Assembly: GCF_001624705.1 (NCBI RefSeq)
Contig: NZ_JSEO01000002.1
Coordinates: forward strand, 372,001 to 436,000
DNA from: Marinomonas sp. SBI8L
GTDB lineage: Bacteria; Pseudomonadota; Gammaproteobacteria; Pseudomonadales; Marinomonadaceae
Length of the DNA: 64,000 nucleotides
Direction of reading: 5' to 3'
Numbering within the stretch: position 1 is the stretch's first letter; each line of letters starts with the position of its first letter. A program made the translations under genes and the position numbers. Of the stretch, positions 8,969 through 18,300 are shown piece by piece. Under the pieces are notes generated by a model. That model was given only the letters and a program-made list of their open reading frames with translations. It was not told the DNA's origin and searched no databases.

Positions 8969-9070
8969 TTTATCTCCTAAATCTAAATTATTATTGTTAG
9001 CTTAGTTATCTGAAACTATGCGAATCAATCATGTATCAATACTTAAAACTCTAATCTTTATATTTATAAA

Positions 9071-9133
9071 AGTAAATCAATAGTGAATGAATTGTCGTTA
9101 AATTTATACAATATACATTCAAACTATTGATTT
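9071..9133 (-). promoter_or_regulatory. Shared regulatory element upstream of the dioxygenase gene
   Basis: Bases 9072-9093, read on the minus strand, are identical over 22 bases to 11172-11193 on the plus strand (core CATTCACTATTGATTTAC). A related partial copy in the opposite sense, ATTCAAACTATTGATTTA, lies at 9117-9134. The element is ~105 bp in front of the dioxygenase start and has the same orientation relative to its gene as the copy in front of the aldo/keto reductase. An operator of the neighbouring GntR regulator or a conserved promoter core is likely. Confidence 0.7.
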
Positions 9134-9154
9134 AATTTAGAATTTTTTTAGAGG

Positions 9155-10276
9155 TTATTTTATGAAGGAATAGCCATTTTCTGTGATATTTACAGCTTGG
9201 CCTGTCATTGCTGAGTGTTGAGCCGCTAGACCAACAACAACGGCTTTAAGCCCATCTTCGATACTAACTTCAACACTTTTTTCTTGAGTAATAGCCTCAT
9301 AAAAGCCTAAATGTTGATAAAAAGTAGAGCCGTTATGGTCGCCTGCTGCAAGTAAAGTGTCATCCACTGGAATATCAGACTCAGTTGGTCCTTTTGGATC
9401 CCTTGGACTTAAAACGACTTTAGGGATTGGTGCTTCACCGAGCGTTTCAACAGGCCAGAAACGACCTGGGCCTGGCACAAAGCATTCAATTTTAGCCTTT
9501 TCGCCAACTGCGCAAATTTCTTCCTGATATCGTGACCCTTCAGCAAACATATTCAGATCTAAACTAGCACGTTTTCCATTTTCAAAATCAACGACAACAA
9601 ATGCATTATCAATGATATCTGGTTGCTCACCATCATAACTTTCGTCTAGATGATTTACATCTTGTCCTGTTGAGGCATAAACACGCTTAACTTCGGACTC
9701 TGCCAACAAACGCATCAAATCGAAAAAATGACAGCATTTCTCAACCAAGGTACCCCCGGTTTTATGATTAAATCGATTCCAATCTTGTACCTTTTCAAGA
9801 AAAGGGAACCTATGCTCTCTGATACTCAGCATTTTCATATCGCCAATTTCATTAAGTTGCTTTCTTAACTGAGCAACAGGGGGCATATAGCGATATTCCA
9901 TAGCAACCCAAACAGGTGAAGGGTGCTTATGAGCAGCCTCTTGTATTGCTTTTACTTGATCTAATTGAGTGATGACTGGTTTTTCAATCAAGATTGGAAG
10001 TTTAGTGTGTTCAAAAAGATAAAGAAGTTGTTCTGCATGCTGAAAATTAGGTGTCGCAACAACTATGGCACCTAATTCTGGTTCACCTTGAAGCATAAGT
10101 TCTAGTGAATCGTAAAAAGCAACATCAGGCACTATTTGCGTACATTTAATTCGCATATCAAGGTCTGGCTCTACAATTGCAACCACTTTAGCACCTTCAA
10201 TAAGGGCTATATTGTTAAGATGCTCTTGACCCATCATGCCGCAACCAAGCATGCCATAACGTACGCTATTGCTCAT
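9155..10276 (-). CDS. Gfo/Idh/MocA-family NAD(P)-dependent oxidoreductase
   Basis: A 373-residue sugar or cyclitol dehydrogenase-like protein. The Rossmann motif GCGMMGQEHL is at the N-terminus, the family EKPV motif appears as ILIEKPVIT, and the substrate domain includes EYRYMPP and KCCHFFDLMR with the His-x3-Asp pattern of this family. The start at 10276 (MSNSVRYGM) has a strong Shine-Dalgarno (GAGGTAAAG) and lies 26 bp after the GntR stop; a longer start at 10330 would overlap that gene. It is co-transcribed with the regulator, so its substrate is probably linked to the compound imported by the TRAP system. The exact substrate cannot be read from the sequence. Confidence 0.85.
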   Translation of the reverse strand: MSNSVRYGMLGCGMMGQEHLNNIALIEGAKVVAIVEPDLDMRIKCTQIVPDVAFYDSLELMLQGEPELGAIVVATPNFQHAEQLLYLFEHTKLPILIEKPVITQLDQVKAIQEAAHKHPSPVWVAMEYRYMPPVAQLRKQLNEIGDMKMLSIREHRFPFLEKVQDWNRFNHKTGGTLVEKCCHFFDLMRLLAESEVKRVYASTGQDVNHLDESYDGEQPDIIDNAFVVVDFENGKRASLDLNMFAEGSRYQEEICAVGEKAKIECFVPGPGRFWPVETLGEAPIPKVVLSPRDPKGPTESDIPVDDTLLAAGDHNGSTFYQHLGFYEAITQEKSVEVSIEDGLKAVVVGLAAQHSAMTGQAVNITENGYSFIK

Positions 10277-10302
10277 TTTCTTTACCTCATTTTTTTGTTG
10301 TA

Positions 10303-11022
10303 TTAACGCCAACGAGCAAAGTATCGACACTTACTTGGGTCAAACCAGGTTAAAGAGTATTCCTCAATTTTATCCTCGTTTGACCAGCCTCTTCTTTGCA
10401 CCCTTGGCAGTATTTGGTCTTTATCTAATTGAAGCCCTGCTGCAACCCAATCAGGAATAGGTGCGCAATCAATTTCATCTTCAACTCGGCTTATCCAGAA
10501 AGAAAAGTTTTCTCGATAATGTAAATATAAAGATTCGTGTAAATCTTCTAACGTTAATTTCTCTGCGTGTTTATGGCTAAACCAGATTTGTTCGGCTGCC
10601 ACTAAATCAGTATTTAAATATCGCAGACGCTTAATGCACCAGGTACTTGCATCAATTTGTTCTAACCTTAACTGTTGGTTTACATCCGTGTTTTGATCTT
10701 TTTCAACGCTTAAAGTATCGGCACTAGGTGCACCGCCACCGGCTAAAAGCTCTAAATGAAAAAACTGATAAATTGCCCTTCCACCTGGGGCTCTTTTAAC
10801 ATAAGTCCCCGAACCTTGGCGTCTTTCTAATAAACCATCAGTTTCTAATTTAGCGAGTGCTTTTCTTAGCGTGCCTACAGCAACGCCAAGCTTGACAGCT
10901 AATTCAGCTTCAACTGGAAGCCTCTCACCAGCCTGCCAATGACCTGCTGCAATTTCACGGTGTAATAACTCTCCGATTTGAATGTATAGCGGCAATTTCT
11001 TTTTTGTTTTTTTATCTTTCAC
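10303..11022 (-). CDS. GntR-family transcriptional regulator, HutC/UTRA type
   Basis: A 239-residue regulator. Residues ~10-75 form the GntR winged helix-turn-helix (LPLYIQIGELLHREI, LPVEAELAVKLGVAVGTLRKAL, LLERRQGSGTYV). Residues ~90-237 look like a UTRA ligand-binding domain (STWCIKRLRYLNTDLVAAEQIW). The start codon is GTG with a GGAG Shine-Dalgarno. It is divergent from the aldo/keto reductase-TRAP operon and is followed by the Gfo/Idh/MocA gene. HutC-type regulators usually repress adjacent uptake and catabolic genes until a sugar, amino acid or related ligand binds; the operators proposed here fit that. Confidence 0.9.
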   Translation of the reverse strand: MKDKKTKKKLPLYIQIGELLHREIAAGHWQAGERLPVEAELAVKLGVAVGTLRKALAKLETDGLLERRQGSGTYVKRAPGGRAIYQFFHLELLAGGGAPSADTLSVEKDQNTDVNQQLRLEQIDASTWCIKRLRYLNTDLVAAEQIWFSHKHAEKLTLEDLHESLYLHYRENFSFWISRVEDEIDCAPIPDWVAAGLQLDKDQILPRVQRRGWSNEDKIEEYSLTWFDPSKCRYFARWR

Positions 11023-11171
11023 ACACTCACTCCATATACTTATTTATCAGCCTATTTTACAGACTCAAACGACATTAGAAAGTACGCACTTAATGCAATC
11101 GCAACAATTGATAAATCGTAATAAGTAAGCTGTATATATTAGAAAGTGTTTAAAAAGCTAAAATTAAACAA

Positions 11172-11218
11172 AATTCATTCACTATTGATTTACATCATTA
11201 GAATACACTGATAGTGTA
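11172..11218 (+). promoter_or_regulatory. Operator/promoter region between the GntR gene and the aldo/keto reductase-TRAP operon
   Basis: The 302-bp divergent gap contains the 22-bp element at 11172-11193 shared with the dioxygenase promoter. Eleven bases later there is a perfect palindrome, TACACTGATAGTGTA (11204-11218, 6-bp arms). ATTTACA (11188-11194) and TGTAAAT (11215-11221) also form a wider inverted repeat. These are likely binding sites for the adjacent GntR regulator, but this is inferred from position and symmetry. Confidence 0.6.
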
Positions 11219-11324
11219 AATATACAAGTTGTGTCGATTTAGATTTTTGAACTGAATTGACGCTCATTTTCTAGAGCAAAAATAATCACTTCATTTATAA
11301 AGCGGTTATAGGGTGAGTTAAAAA

Positions 11325-12227
11325 ATGAAAAAAATAAAAATGGGTCAATCCGATATTGAATTAAGCCGTTTAGTGTATGGCGCATGGCGACTAGATGATG
11401 CTGAAGATACATCAAGCGCACATGTTAGAGAGAAAATTGACCTGTGTTTATCTCAAGGTATTACTAGTTTTGATCATGCTGACATCTATGGCGACTACCG
11501 TTGTGAAGCTATTTTCGGCAATGCTATAAAAAACGATAACTCTCTTCGTAAAGATATACAGCTTATTTCTAAGTGTGATATTGCTCTTTTATCGGATAAA
11601 TTTCCTGACCGCCGAGTTAAGTTTTACGACACCAGCGCACAATATATAACTACAAGTGTAGAACAGAGTCTTAGTAACCTATCAACAGATTATTTGGATC
11701 TTTTATTGATCCATCGCCCTGATCCATTTATGGATGCAGCTGAAACAGCATCCGCTTTAGATGCATTAGTTGATAGCGGTAAAGTACGTGGTGTTGGTGT
11801 TTCTAACTTTGGTCCATGGGATTGGAAGCTGATTCAAAAGCATATGAAGCATCCACTTTTAACCAACCAAGTTGAAATGAGTTTGCTTAACCGTGAAAGC
11901 TTTGTAGATGGCACTCTTGCTGCGATGCAAACAGATGAGATCACACCAATGGCATGGTCACCACTTGCTGGCGGACAGTTATTTAAAGATTCTGCTGCAA
12001 CCCAGCGCTTAGCGCCTATCTTTAAACGTATCTGTGATGCTCAAAACACCAGCATTGATCATGTTGCCTTAGCATGGCTGTTAGCTCATCCAGCTAATAT
12101 TTTACCTGTTGTTGGCACTAACAATCCTGAGCGTATTAAGCATTTATCAGATGCTTTAAACCTAGATATCGATCGTGAAACTTGGTTCGAGTTATGGACT
12201 GCCGCTGAAGGCCAAGAAGTGCCATAA
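11325..12227 (+). CDS. Aldo/keto reductase (YdhF-like)
   Basis: A 300-residue NADPH-dependent reductase with the (beta/alpha)8 family signature. The catalytic tetrad is complete: Asp50 and Tyr55 in FDHADIYG, Lys83 in LISKCDI and His130 in LLLIHRPDP. Cofactor-binding segments (GVGVSNFG, AWSPLAGGQLF) are present. The start has a weak Shine-Dalgarno (GAGTT). It is the first gene of the operon aldo/keto reductase-DctQ-DctM-DctP, so it probably reduces or oxidises a carbonyl on the imported substrate or its product. The substrate is unknown. Confidence 0.9.
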   Translation: MKKIKMGQSDIELSRLVYGAWRLDDAEDTSSAHVREKIDLCLSQGITSFDHADIYGDYRCEAIFGNAIKNDNSLRKDIQLISKCDIALLSDKFPDRRVKFYDTSAQYITTSVEQSLSNLSTDYLDLLLIHRPDPFMDAAETASALDALVDSGKVRGVGVSNFGPWDWKLIQKHMKHPLLTNQVEMSLLNRESFVDGTLAAMQTDEITPMAWSPLAGGQLFKDSAATQRLAPIFKRICDAQNTSIDHVALAWLLAHPANILPVVGTNNPERIKHLSDALNLDIDRETWFELWTAAEGQEVP

Positions 12228-12261
12228 AACTAAGGATTCACATTCTTTAATGGGAGGCAAA

Positions 12262-12798
12262 ATGATCGTACTAATGTCTTTGGTAAAATATCTCAGCAGT
12301 TTCAACCTTATGCTACATAAGGTTGGACGAAATATCGCATGGGTACTGGTTGCCCTAATGATAAGCGTAATACTGCTACAAGTATTCTTTCGCTATGTTC
12401 TTAACAACGCACTTCCTTGGCCAGAAGAAGCCGCTAGAGCCCTCATGATTTGGATGATGGCTGTCGTCGCTGGTGAGGCTTATAGAAAAGGAAGTTTTGT
12501 TGCTATAGATATGCTGATTCTTGCCCTCCCAGATAAGATTGCAAGCTTTTTAAAGCTTGCTCTCTATCTATTGGCAGGATTGGTTCTTTTCAAACTTTTC
12601 ACCTTAGGAATAGATTTTTTTGAGCGAGGATTCAGATCCAGAGCGGCTTCTATTCATATTTCTCGTGCCTGGATTTATTTAGCTATGCCAGTGTGCTTTT
12701 TTACCATGCTGTTATCCAACATTGAATTAGTGTTACGCGAAATTGGCTGCCTATTAGGTAAGGCAGATGAATACGCTTTGAATTTTAAAGAAAAGTAA
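12262..12798 (+). CDS. TRAP transporter small permease (DctQ type)
   Basis: A 178-residue membrane protein with four predicted helices: ~28-48, ~60-80 around PEEAARALMIWMMAVVAG, ~100-120 and ~140-160. The motif FRYVLNNALPWPEEAARALMIW is typical of DctQ subunits. The start at 12262 has a clear Shine-Dalgarno (GGGAGGC); the open frame begins further upstream inside the previous gene, which is unlikely to be used. It assembles with the large permease to form the Na+-driven TRAP channel. Confidence 0.9.
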   Translation: MIVLMSLVKYLSSFNLMLHKVGRNIAWVLVALMISVILLQVFFRYVLNNALPWPEEAARALMIWMMAVVAGEAYRKGSFVAIDMLILALPDKIASFLKLALYLLAGLVLFKLFTLGIDFFERGFRSRAASIHISRAWIYLAMPVCFFTMLLSNIELVLREIGCLLGKADEYALNFKEK

Positions 12799-12843
12799 TT
12801 AATACCCTTACTTTCTAAAAATAATAAAAACGAGAGAAAATTA

Positions 12844-14136
12844 ATGTTAGCTCTATTTTTACCCCTGTTTTTAGTCTTCTTGTTAATCGGCATGCCTGTC
12901 TTCTTTGCCATGTTAACGGCGCCTGGCATCATGCTATACGCAACTGGCATGGAAAGAGATGTATCCTTACTTTTTCGTAACATCTACAACGGTATTGATT
13001 CATTTCCTTTAATGGCAATCCCTTTCTTTATGCTAGCTGGCGAGATAATGAATCGTGGCGGCATCACGCTTAACCTTGTTCAATTCTCGCAATCTTTTAT
13101 AGGTCATGTTCGTGGTGGCCTTGCACATGTAAATATTCTTTCAAGTATGCTTTTTGCAGGTCTTTCAGGATCGGCAGTAGCAGACACTTCCGCCATTGGT
13201 TCCATGATGATTCCGGCAATGGAGAAGAATGGCTACAAACGTAAGTTTGCAGCGGCAATTACGGCGGCCTCTTCTGTAATAGGCCCAATCATACCGCCAT
13301 CAGGCATCATGATTATCTATGCATATACTATGGAAGTATCAGTCGCTGCCTTATTTGCGGCTGGTATTGTGCCTGGTATTTTAGTTGGTGTGTCATTAAT
13401 GCTTATGGTCGCTTTGATGGCTAAAAAGTATGACTTCCCCATAGCCGGTCCTAAATCCACATGGAAAGAAAGAGGCAAAGCCACTAAAGGAGCAATACTG
13501 CCATTATTTGCTCCTGTCATTATCCTTGGTGGCATCATTGGCGGTATTTTTACGCCAACGGAAGCGTCTGCAGTTGCCACCTTCTACGCTCTAATTATCA
13601 GTGTTTGGGTGATGAAAACCGTTAAGCTTTCTGACCTACCTGATATCTTTATCAAAGGTGCTCAAGCTTCAGCGGTTGTACTACTTCTCGTCGGTTCTGC
13701 TATCGCCTTTAAAACCGTCGTTAGCCTTTCTCACAGTGCTGAGATTCTAGCTGAATGGGTATTAGCGATCAGCGATAACCCACTTATGCTGCTTTTCTTG
13801 ATAAACATACTCTTGTTCGTTGTCGGTATGTTTTTAGATGCAGGCCCTGCCATCATTATTCTTGGTCCTATTTTAGGTCCTATTTTTATTAATCTTGGTA
13901 TAGATCCTGTTCATTTCGCCATCATCATGTCAGTCAACTTAACGGTTGGTCTTGCTACACCACCCATGGGGCTTGTTTTATTTGTGGCCTCTAGTGTCTC
14001 TGGTGAGCGAATCGAATCAATTTCAAAGGCAATTCTACCCTTCTTAGCGGTTGAGATTGTCGTGATATTTCTTATTACCTTTTTCCCATCTTTATCTATG
14101 ACGGTTCCCAGATTATTGGGGCTGGTGTCAGGATAA
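12844..14136 (+). CDS. TRAP transporter large permease (DctM type)
   Basis: A 430-residue inner-membrane protein with about 12 hydrophobic segments. Family hallmarks are FPLMAIPFFMLAGEIMNRGG, FAGLSGSAVADTSAIGSMMIP, FTPTEASAVA and NLTVGLATPPMGL. It drives substrate import using the sodium or proton gradient together with the DctQ and DctP proteins encoded on either side. The ATG is preceded by CGAGAG, and the gap to DctQ is 45 bp. Confidence 0.95.
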   Translation: MLALFLPLFLVFLLIGMPVFFAMLTAPGIMLYATGMERDVSLLFRNIYNGIDSFPLMAIPFFMLAGEIMNRGGITLNLVQFSQSFIGHVRGGLAHVNILSSMLFAGLSGSAVADTSAIGSMMIPAMEKNGYKRKFAAAITAASSVIGPIIPPSGIMIIYAYTMEVSVAALFAAGIVPGILVGVSLMLMVALMAKKYDFPIAGPKSTWKERGKATKGAILPLFAPVIILGGIIGGIFTPTEASAVATFYALIISVWVMKTVKLSDLPDIFIKGAQASAVVLLLVGSAIAFKTVVSLSHSAEILAEWVLAISDNPLMLLFLINILLFVVGMFLDAGPAIIILGPILGPIFINLGIDPVHFAIIMSVNLTVGLATPPMGLVLFVASSVSGERIESISKAILPFLAVEIVVIFLITFFPSLSMTVPRLLGLVSG

Positions 14137-14181
14137 GTAATTAGCTAAATCATTAAATAATAAAAAAACGAGGACGAATTC

Positions 14182-15252
14182 ATGTTTCTAAAAACAAAAA
14201 TAAGCAGAATGATAGGTACTGCAGTACTTGCTACCAGTGTGCTATTAGGCGCTCAAGCTCAAGCTGCTGATTTTAACCTTCGTGCTGTCGCAAACTCGAA
14301 TGAAAATGATGAAGATTATGATGGTCTAGTTGTTTTCAAAGACTTTGTAGAATCACATTCAAATGGCCGTATTAATGTAGATCTATATATAGGTACACAG
14401 CTTTGCGGTAATGGTGTTGAGTGTCTTGAAGCGCTTGAATACGGTTCTGTTGATGTTTACATTTCAACCTCTGGCGGAGCATCTGCCATGTACCCTTACG
14501 TTCAGGTGCTAGACCTACCTTATCTATTAAGAGACGACAGAATTGCTGAAACAGTTTTTGAAGGTGACTTTACCCGTGAGTTGCGTAAGCAGATCCTTAA
14601 AGATTCAGGTGATACTGTCCGTCTGATGACAATCGGTAATACTGGTGGCTGGCGTAACTTTGCGAATACCAAGCGTACGGTCAAATCACCAGATGATTTG
14701 GAAGGCTTGAAAATTCGTACCGTGGTATCAGATTTACCTCAAGAGTTAGTAAGATCATTAGGTGCTAGTCCTACTCCAATTCCATGGCCAGAACTTTTCA
14801 CTTCATTCCAAACAGGTGTTGTTGAAGGCTCTAAGAATGGCATCACAGACATCATGGGTATGAAGTTCACAGAAGCAGGTCTTAAGCACGTCACTCTCGA
14901 CGGACACGCTTATATGTCTGCGCTTTGGTATATGAGTAATGAATCTTTCATGGATATGCCTGAAGATCTACGTAAAGTTGTTGTTGACGGTTTCAGTGCG
15001 CTTCAGCAAGCAACGTTTGCTTCACCAAAACGTAAATCAATCCAAGCTTATCAGGACTTTGCTAAAGCCGGTGGCGAGCTTTATGTTCCAACACCAGCTG
15101 AAAAAGCTGAGTTCAAGAAATCAGCTGAGCCTGTTTATGACTGGTTCAAGGGTAATATAAAAGATGGCGAGAAGTGGTTTAACCTCCTTGCTAAATCTGC
15201 AGCTGATGCAGAAAAACAAGTCGATAACGCTTATGCAAATGACTTGAACTAA
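14182..15252 (+). CDS. TRAP transporter substrate-binding protein (DctP type)
   Basis: A 356-residue periplasmic binding protein with a clear signal peptide (cleavage AQA-AD). It has the DctP layout: an early Asn/Glu-rich lobe (LRAVANSNENDEDYDG), VDVYISTSGG, and the carboxylate-binding arginine region in KIRTVVSDLPQELVRSLGASPTPIPWPEL, where the Arg after LKI usually salt-bridges an acidic ligand. QTGVVEGSKNGI follows as in relatives. This suggests an organic acid, for example a sugar acid, as ligand. A strong terminator follows, closing the operon. Confidence 0.93.
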   Translation: MFLKTKISRMIGTAVLATSVLLGAQAQAADFNLRAVANSNENDEDYDGLVVFKDFVESHSNGRINVDLYIGTQLCGNGVECLEALEYGSVDVYISTSGGASAMYPYVQVLDLPYLLRDDRIAETVFEGDFTRELRKQILKDSGDTVRLMTIGNTGGWRNFANTKRTVKSPDDLEGLKIRTVVSDLPQELVRSLGASPTPIPWPELFTSFQTGVVEGSKNGITDIMGMKFTEAGLKHVTLDGHAYMSALWYMSNESFMDMPEDLRKVVVDGFSALQQATFASPKRKSIQAYQDFAKAGGELYVPTPAEKAEFKKSAEPVYDWFKGNIKDGEKWFNLLAKSAADAEKQVDNAYANDLN

Positions 15253-15275
15253 TAGTATTGCTCTTACTCCATTTA

Positions 15276-15299
15276 AGAGGCCTACGGGCCTCTTTTTTT
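15276..15299 (+). terminator. Rho-independent terminator of the aldo/keto reductase-TRAP operon
   Basis: Stem AGAGGCC / GGCCTCT with loop TACG, followed by seven T (15293-15299). It lies between the TRAP operon and the convergent end of the NRPS/PKS gene. Confidence 0.93.
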
Positions 15300-15313
15300 G
15301 GATTACTTTAAAG

Positions 15314-18300
15314 CTAATGTTTAGCTAATATTTGCTCTACCATCACTTCTACATTGCCCTGTTCCATGATCGAATAATGATCGGCATTTACTTCATAAAA
15401 ACGAACATCGCTTAAAATACTTGCCCATGTACTTTTAACGTTTTCAATCTCAAGTATGTCATTTCTATTCGCAATAAATATCTGTGTTTTTAAATTGATT
15501 TTAGTAACAGGTTCAAAGCTCAACATGGCCTTTTGATTCTTATTACAACTCAAAATAACATTTTGGAAAAATGAATGAACCTCCTGATTTAAAGTCGCAT
15601 TAATCTGGCTAGAACCTTTACCCAATATAGCTTCAATCACATTTGATACACCTAATTCATCAGAACCACTTTTGATCGATATAGGGTTAAGGCTATCTTT
15701 TAAATGTGGATATTGCTGTTTCAGTTCTTCAATAAATACATTTTGCCCAGTTGCTTCTTCTTTATGACTCAAATTCTGTTTAAGGCTAGGCGGGTCTATG
15801 AATATCAAGTCTAAATTTTCCAATAACGCACTTTCTTCCAGCTCTAGTAGACGTATTATTTCCCAAGCAATCAGTGCCCCAAAAGACCAAGCAATAATGC
15901 GCTTTGGCACATTCTTTTTAATGCTACCAAGATAAGCCGCTGCTAAGGTTTCAACACTGGTAAGAGTTTGTGAGTTATCATGAAATAAAGGATCCTTGAC
16001 ACCTAACGTCTCATCGGTGTCAGGCAATGCTTTTATCAAGGCTCTATAACCCCCTAACTCACCACCAATTGGGTGAATCAGCATGTTTTTAGCGCCATTT
16101 CCAGCTTTAAGTATCTGACTATAATCCAGTTTTTGGATCTCTGATTCAGATACTTCATCATTACTTATGAGTTTGGTTAAACGGGCGATAGTGACATCTT
16201 GGTTAAGCTCTTTAAGCGAGATTTTTCCAGGGAAGCTGGCTTCTAAAGCATCAAATAAATCTAAAACGGTTAGTGAGTCACCACCTAGATCATAAAAACA
16301 AACCGCCTTTGATATGTCATCTTGCCCCAAACAGTCTTTAAAAAGGTTTGTTATTAGACTCTCCAAAGTTTGAGCTTCTTTATTTTCTACTGCTCTTTGC
16401 GGAATGAGTTTATTGTCATTTATCTCTTTAAAAAATGCCGTTTTATCATGATCCCTTAAAGGAGAAATTAGATACTGACTTGAGCCCTGCTCAAGAGTAG
16501 ATGAAAACAAGCTAACCCCCTGTTCAGCCGTTATTGCAAAATCGTTTCTCTCAACCTCGCTAGCCATACCTGTTCCTTGCCAAGTAGGCCAGTTCACACT
16601 GATAAACTCTGTATCTGGGAAAATCTGGTTCTGATGTTTTGCTAATAAATCTAAAAAATGGTTTGAAGCACAATAATCCGTTTGACCCGCTATTGCATTC
16701 ACAGAAGACATTGATGAAAAGTACATTACCTTTTTAGGCTTAAGAGACAATAAGGTTTTTTCAACGTTAATTGCGCCAAGTACTTTGGCTGACATTTTAT
16801 CTATCGTCTTTTCTGTATCTAAAAGGCGCATCATGCCACTACCACTTTCACCCGCTAGGTGAATCAGTGCGTAAACCTCACCAAAACTTGCTTGAATTTG
16901 CTGCTTAACCCATTTCATCGACATAAGATCAGTGATATCACACTTGAGTCTGTTTACCGCTAACTTTGTATCTAACGTATTACCCATTGAAGAGCGGCTC
17001 AAACAAATAAGCTTATTATTTGAATCCTGACTTAGGTGTTTTATCAAGGCTTCGCCTATGCCTCCAGTCCCTGTGAGTACATAAACTTTGTCTTTTCTCC
17101 CCTTTTTATCGAGGGCCTTAAGGTAAGTCGTTTTATCAGATTCGGATAATAAATTGGGTGGATTTATAGACCTTTGATAATGCTTTTGCCACAAAAAATG
17201 CCCTCTGATTGCATAATGGCCGGATGATAGGTTTTCTAATTTAAGTAATGCATTAAGAACGAGTTGTTCTGAAGTAGGTAGCATGTCCAACACCGTGTAT
17301 TTCAAATTTTCAAACTCAATTGGGCAGGTTTGTAATAAGCCAAGCAATAATGCACTGGTTGGATTTAAGCTTTCATCTCCTAATATTTGAGCACTGCCTT
17401 GAACAAGATTAATGATTTTGATTGTCTGCTTAGAATGATTAATCAATTTGCTCTGAATAAGATTAATCAGATCATTCCAATCATTAAAAATTTGTTTAAA
17501 CCCAAATGGAGCTAAATCTAGGTCATTAGAAAACCCTTGAGACGCTGTTGATGAGTAAGACGCTAGCTGATTAAAATTTAGCAAGGTAACATCTTTTAAA
17601 GTTTCTAGATCAAGCTTTTCAAGGGTTTTAACAAAGTCATCTAGATTAGAAAAGTAACTAACCTGGGTGAACACAGAGAGTTTCTCTGCTAGCTTTTTCC
17701 CCTGTTGGTTTGGGTTATCAATAAGGACATAGTGCTTATTAAAAGATGCATTGTTCCCTTCAAGGCTTTCCCCCCTCAACCAGTTTTCCTGTAGAAACCA
17801 ATCAGTTTCAGGCAACTGTTTAAAGCTAGTAAGCGCCTTACTTTTTGCCCTCTCTAATGGCTCAATATTTAACAAAAAAGTATTTAACGAAGAAGCATTT
17901 AATGAAGAGGTATCATCAGTCTTGTCATGGTTGAATAAATCACTCGCGTAAGAGCGTTTATTGAATTCGATTTTTGGCGGTTTAAGCTCATTTCTCGAAT
18001 CCGAGTTCGGTGATTGCCCCATAATAAGGTGAGCATTTGTGCCACCAATACCAAAACTGCTAATACCGGCATATGGCTTTGACATATCTTGGTCAAGCAT
18101 GTGAGGGCTTATTTCAAATCCAGCTTTAATGAAGTCGATTTTAGTATTTAGCGTATTTACATGAAGACTGGCGGGTATTTTTTTATGATAAAGAGATAAG
18201 GCTGTCCGAATAAAACCTGCAACGCCTGCTGCTGCGCCCAAATGCCCCATTTGGCTTTTTAAAGAGCCTAAGTAGCGTTTATTTTGGTGATCGACAGTTT

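Noticed and set aside
9155-10330. Longer start at 10330 for the Gfo/Idh/MocA gene
   Set aside because: It would overlap the regulator's stop and lacks a ribosome site; 10276 has a strong Shine-Dalgarno.
12175-12261. N-terminal extension of the DctQ gene
   Set aside because: The extension lies inside the aldo/keto reductase gene, and the start at 12262 has GGGAGGC upstream.
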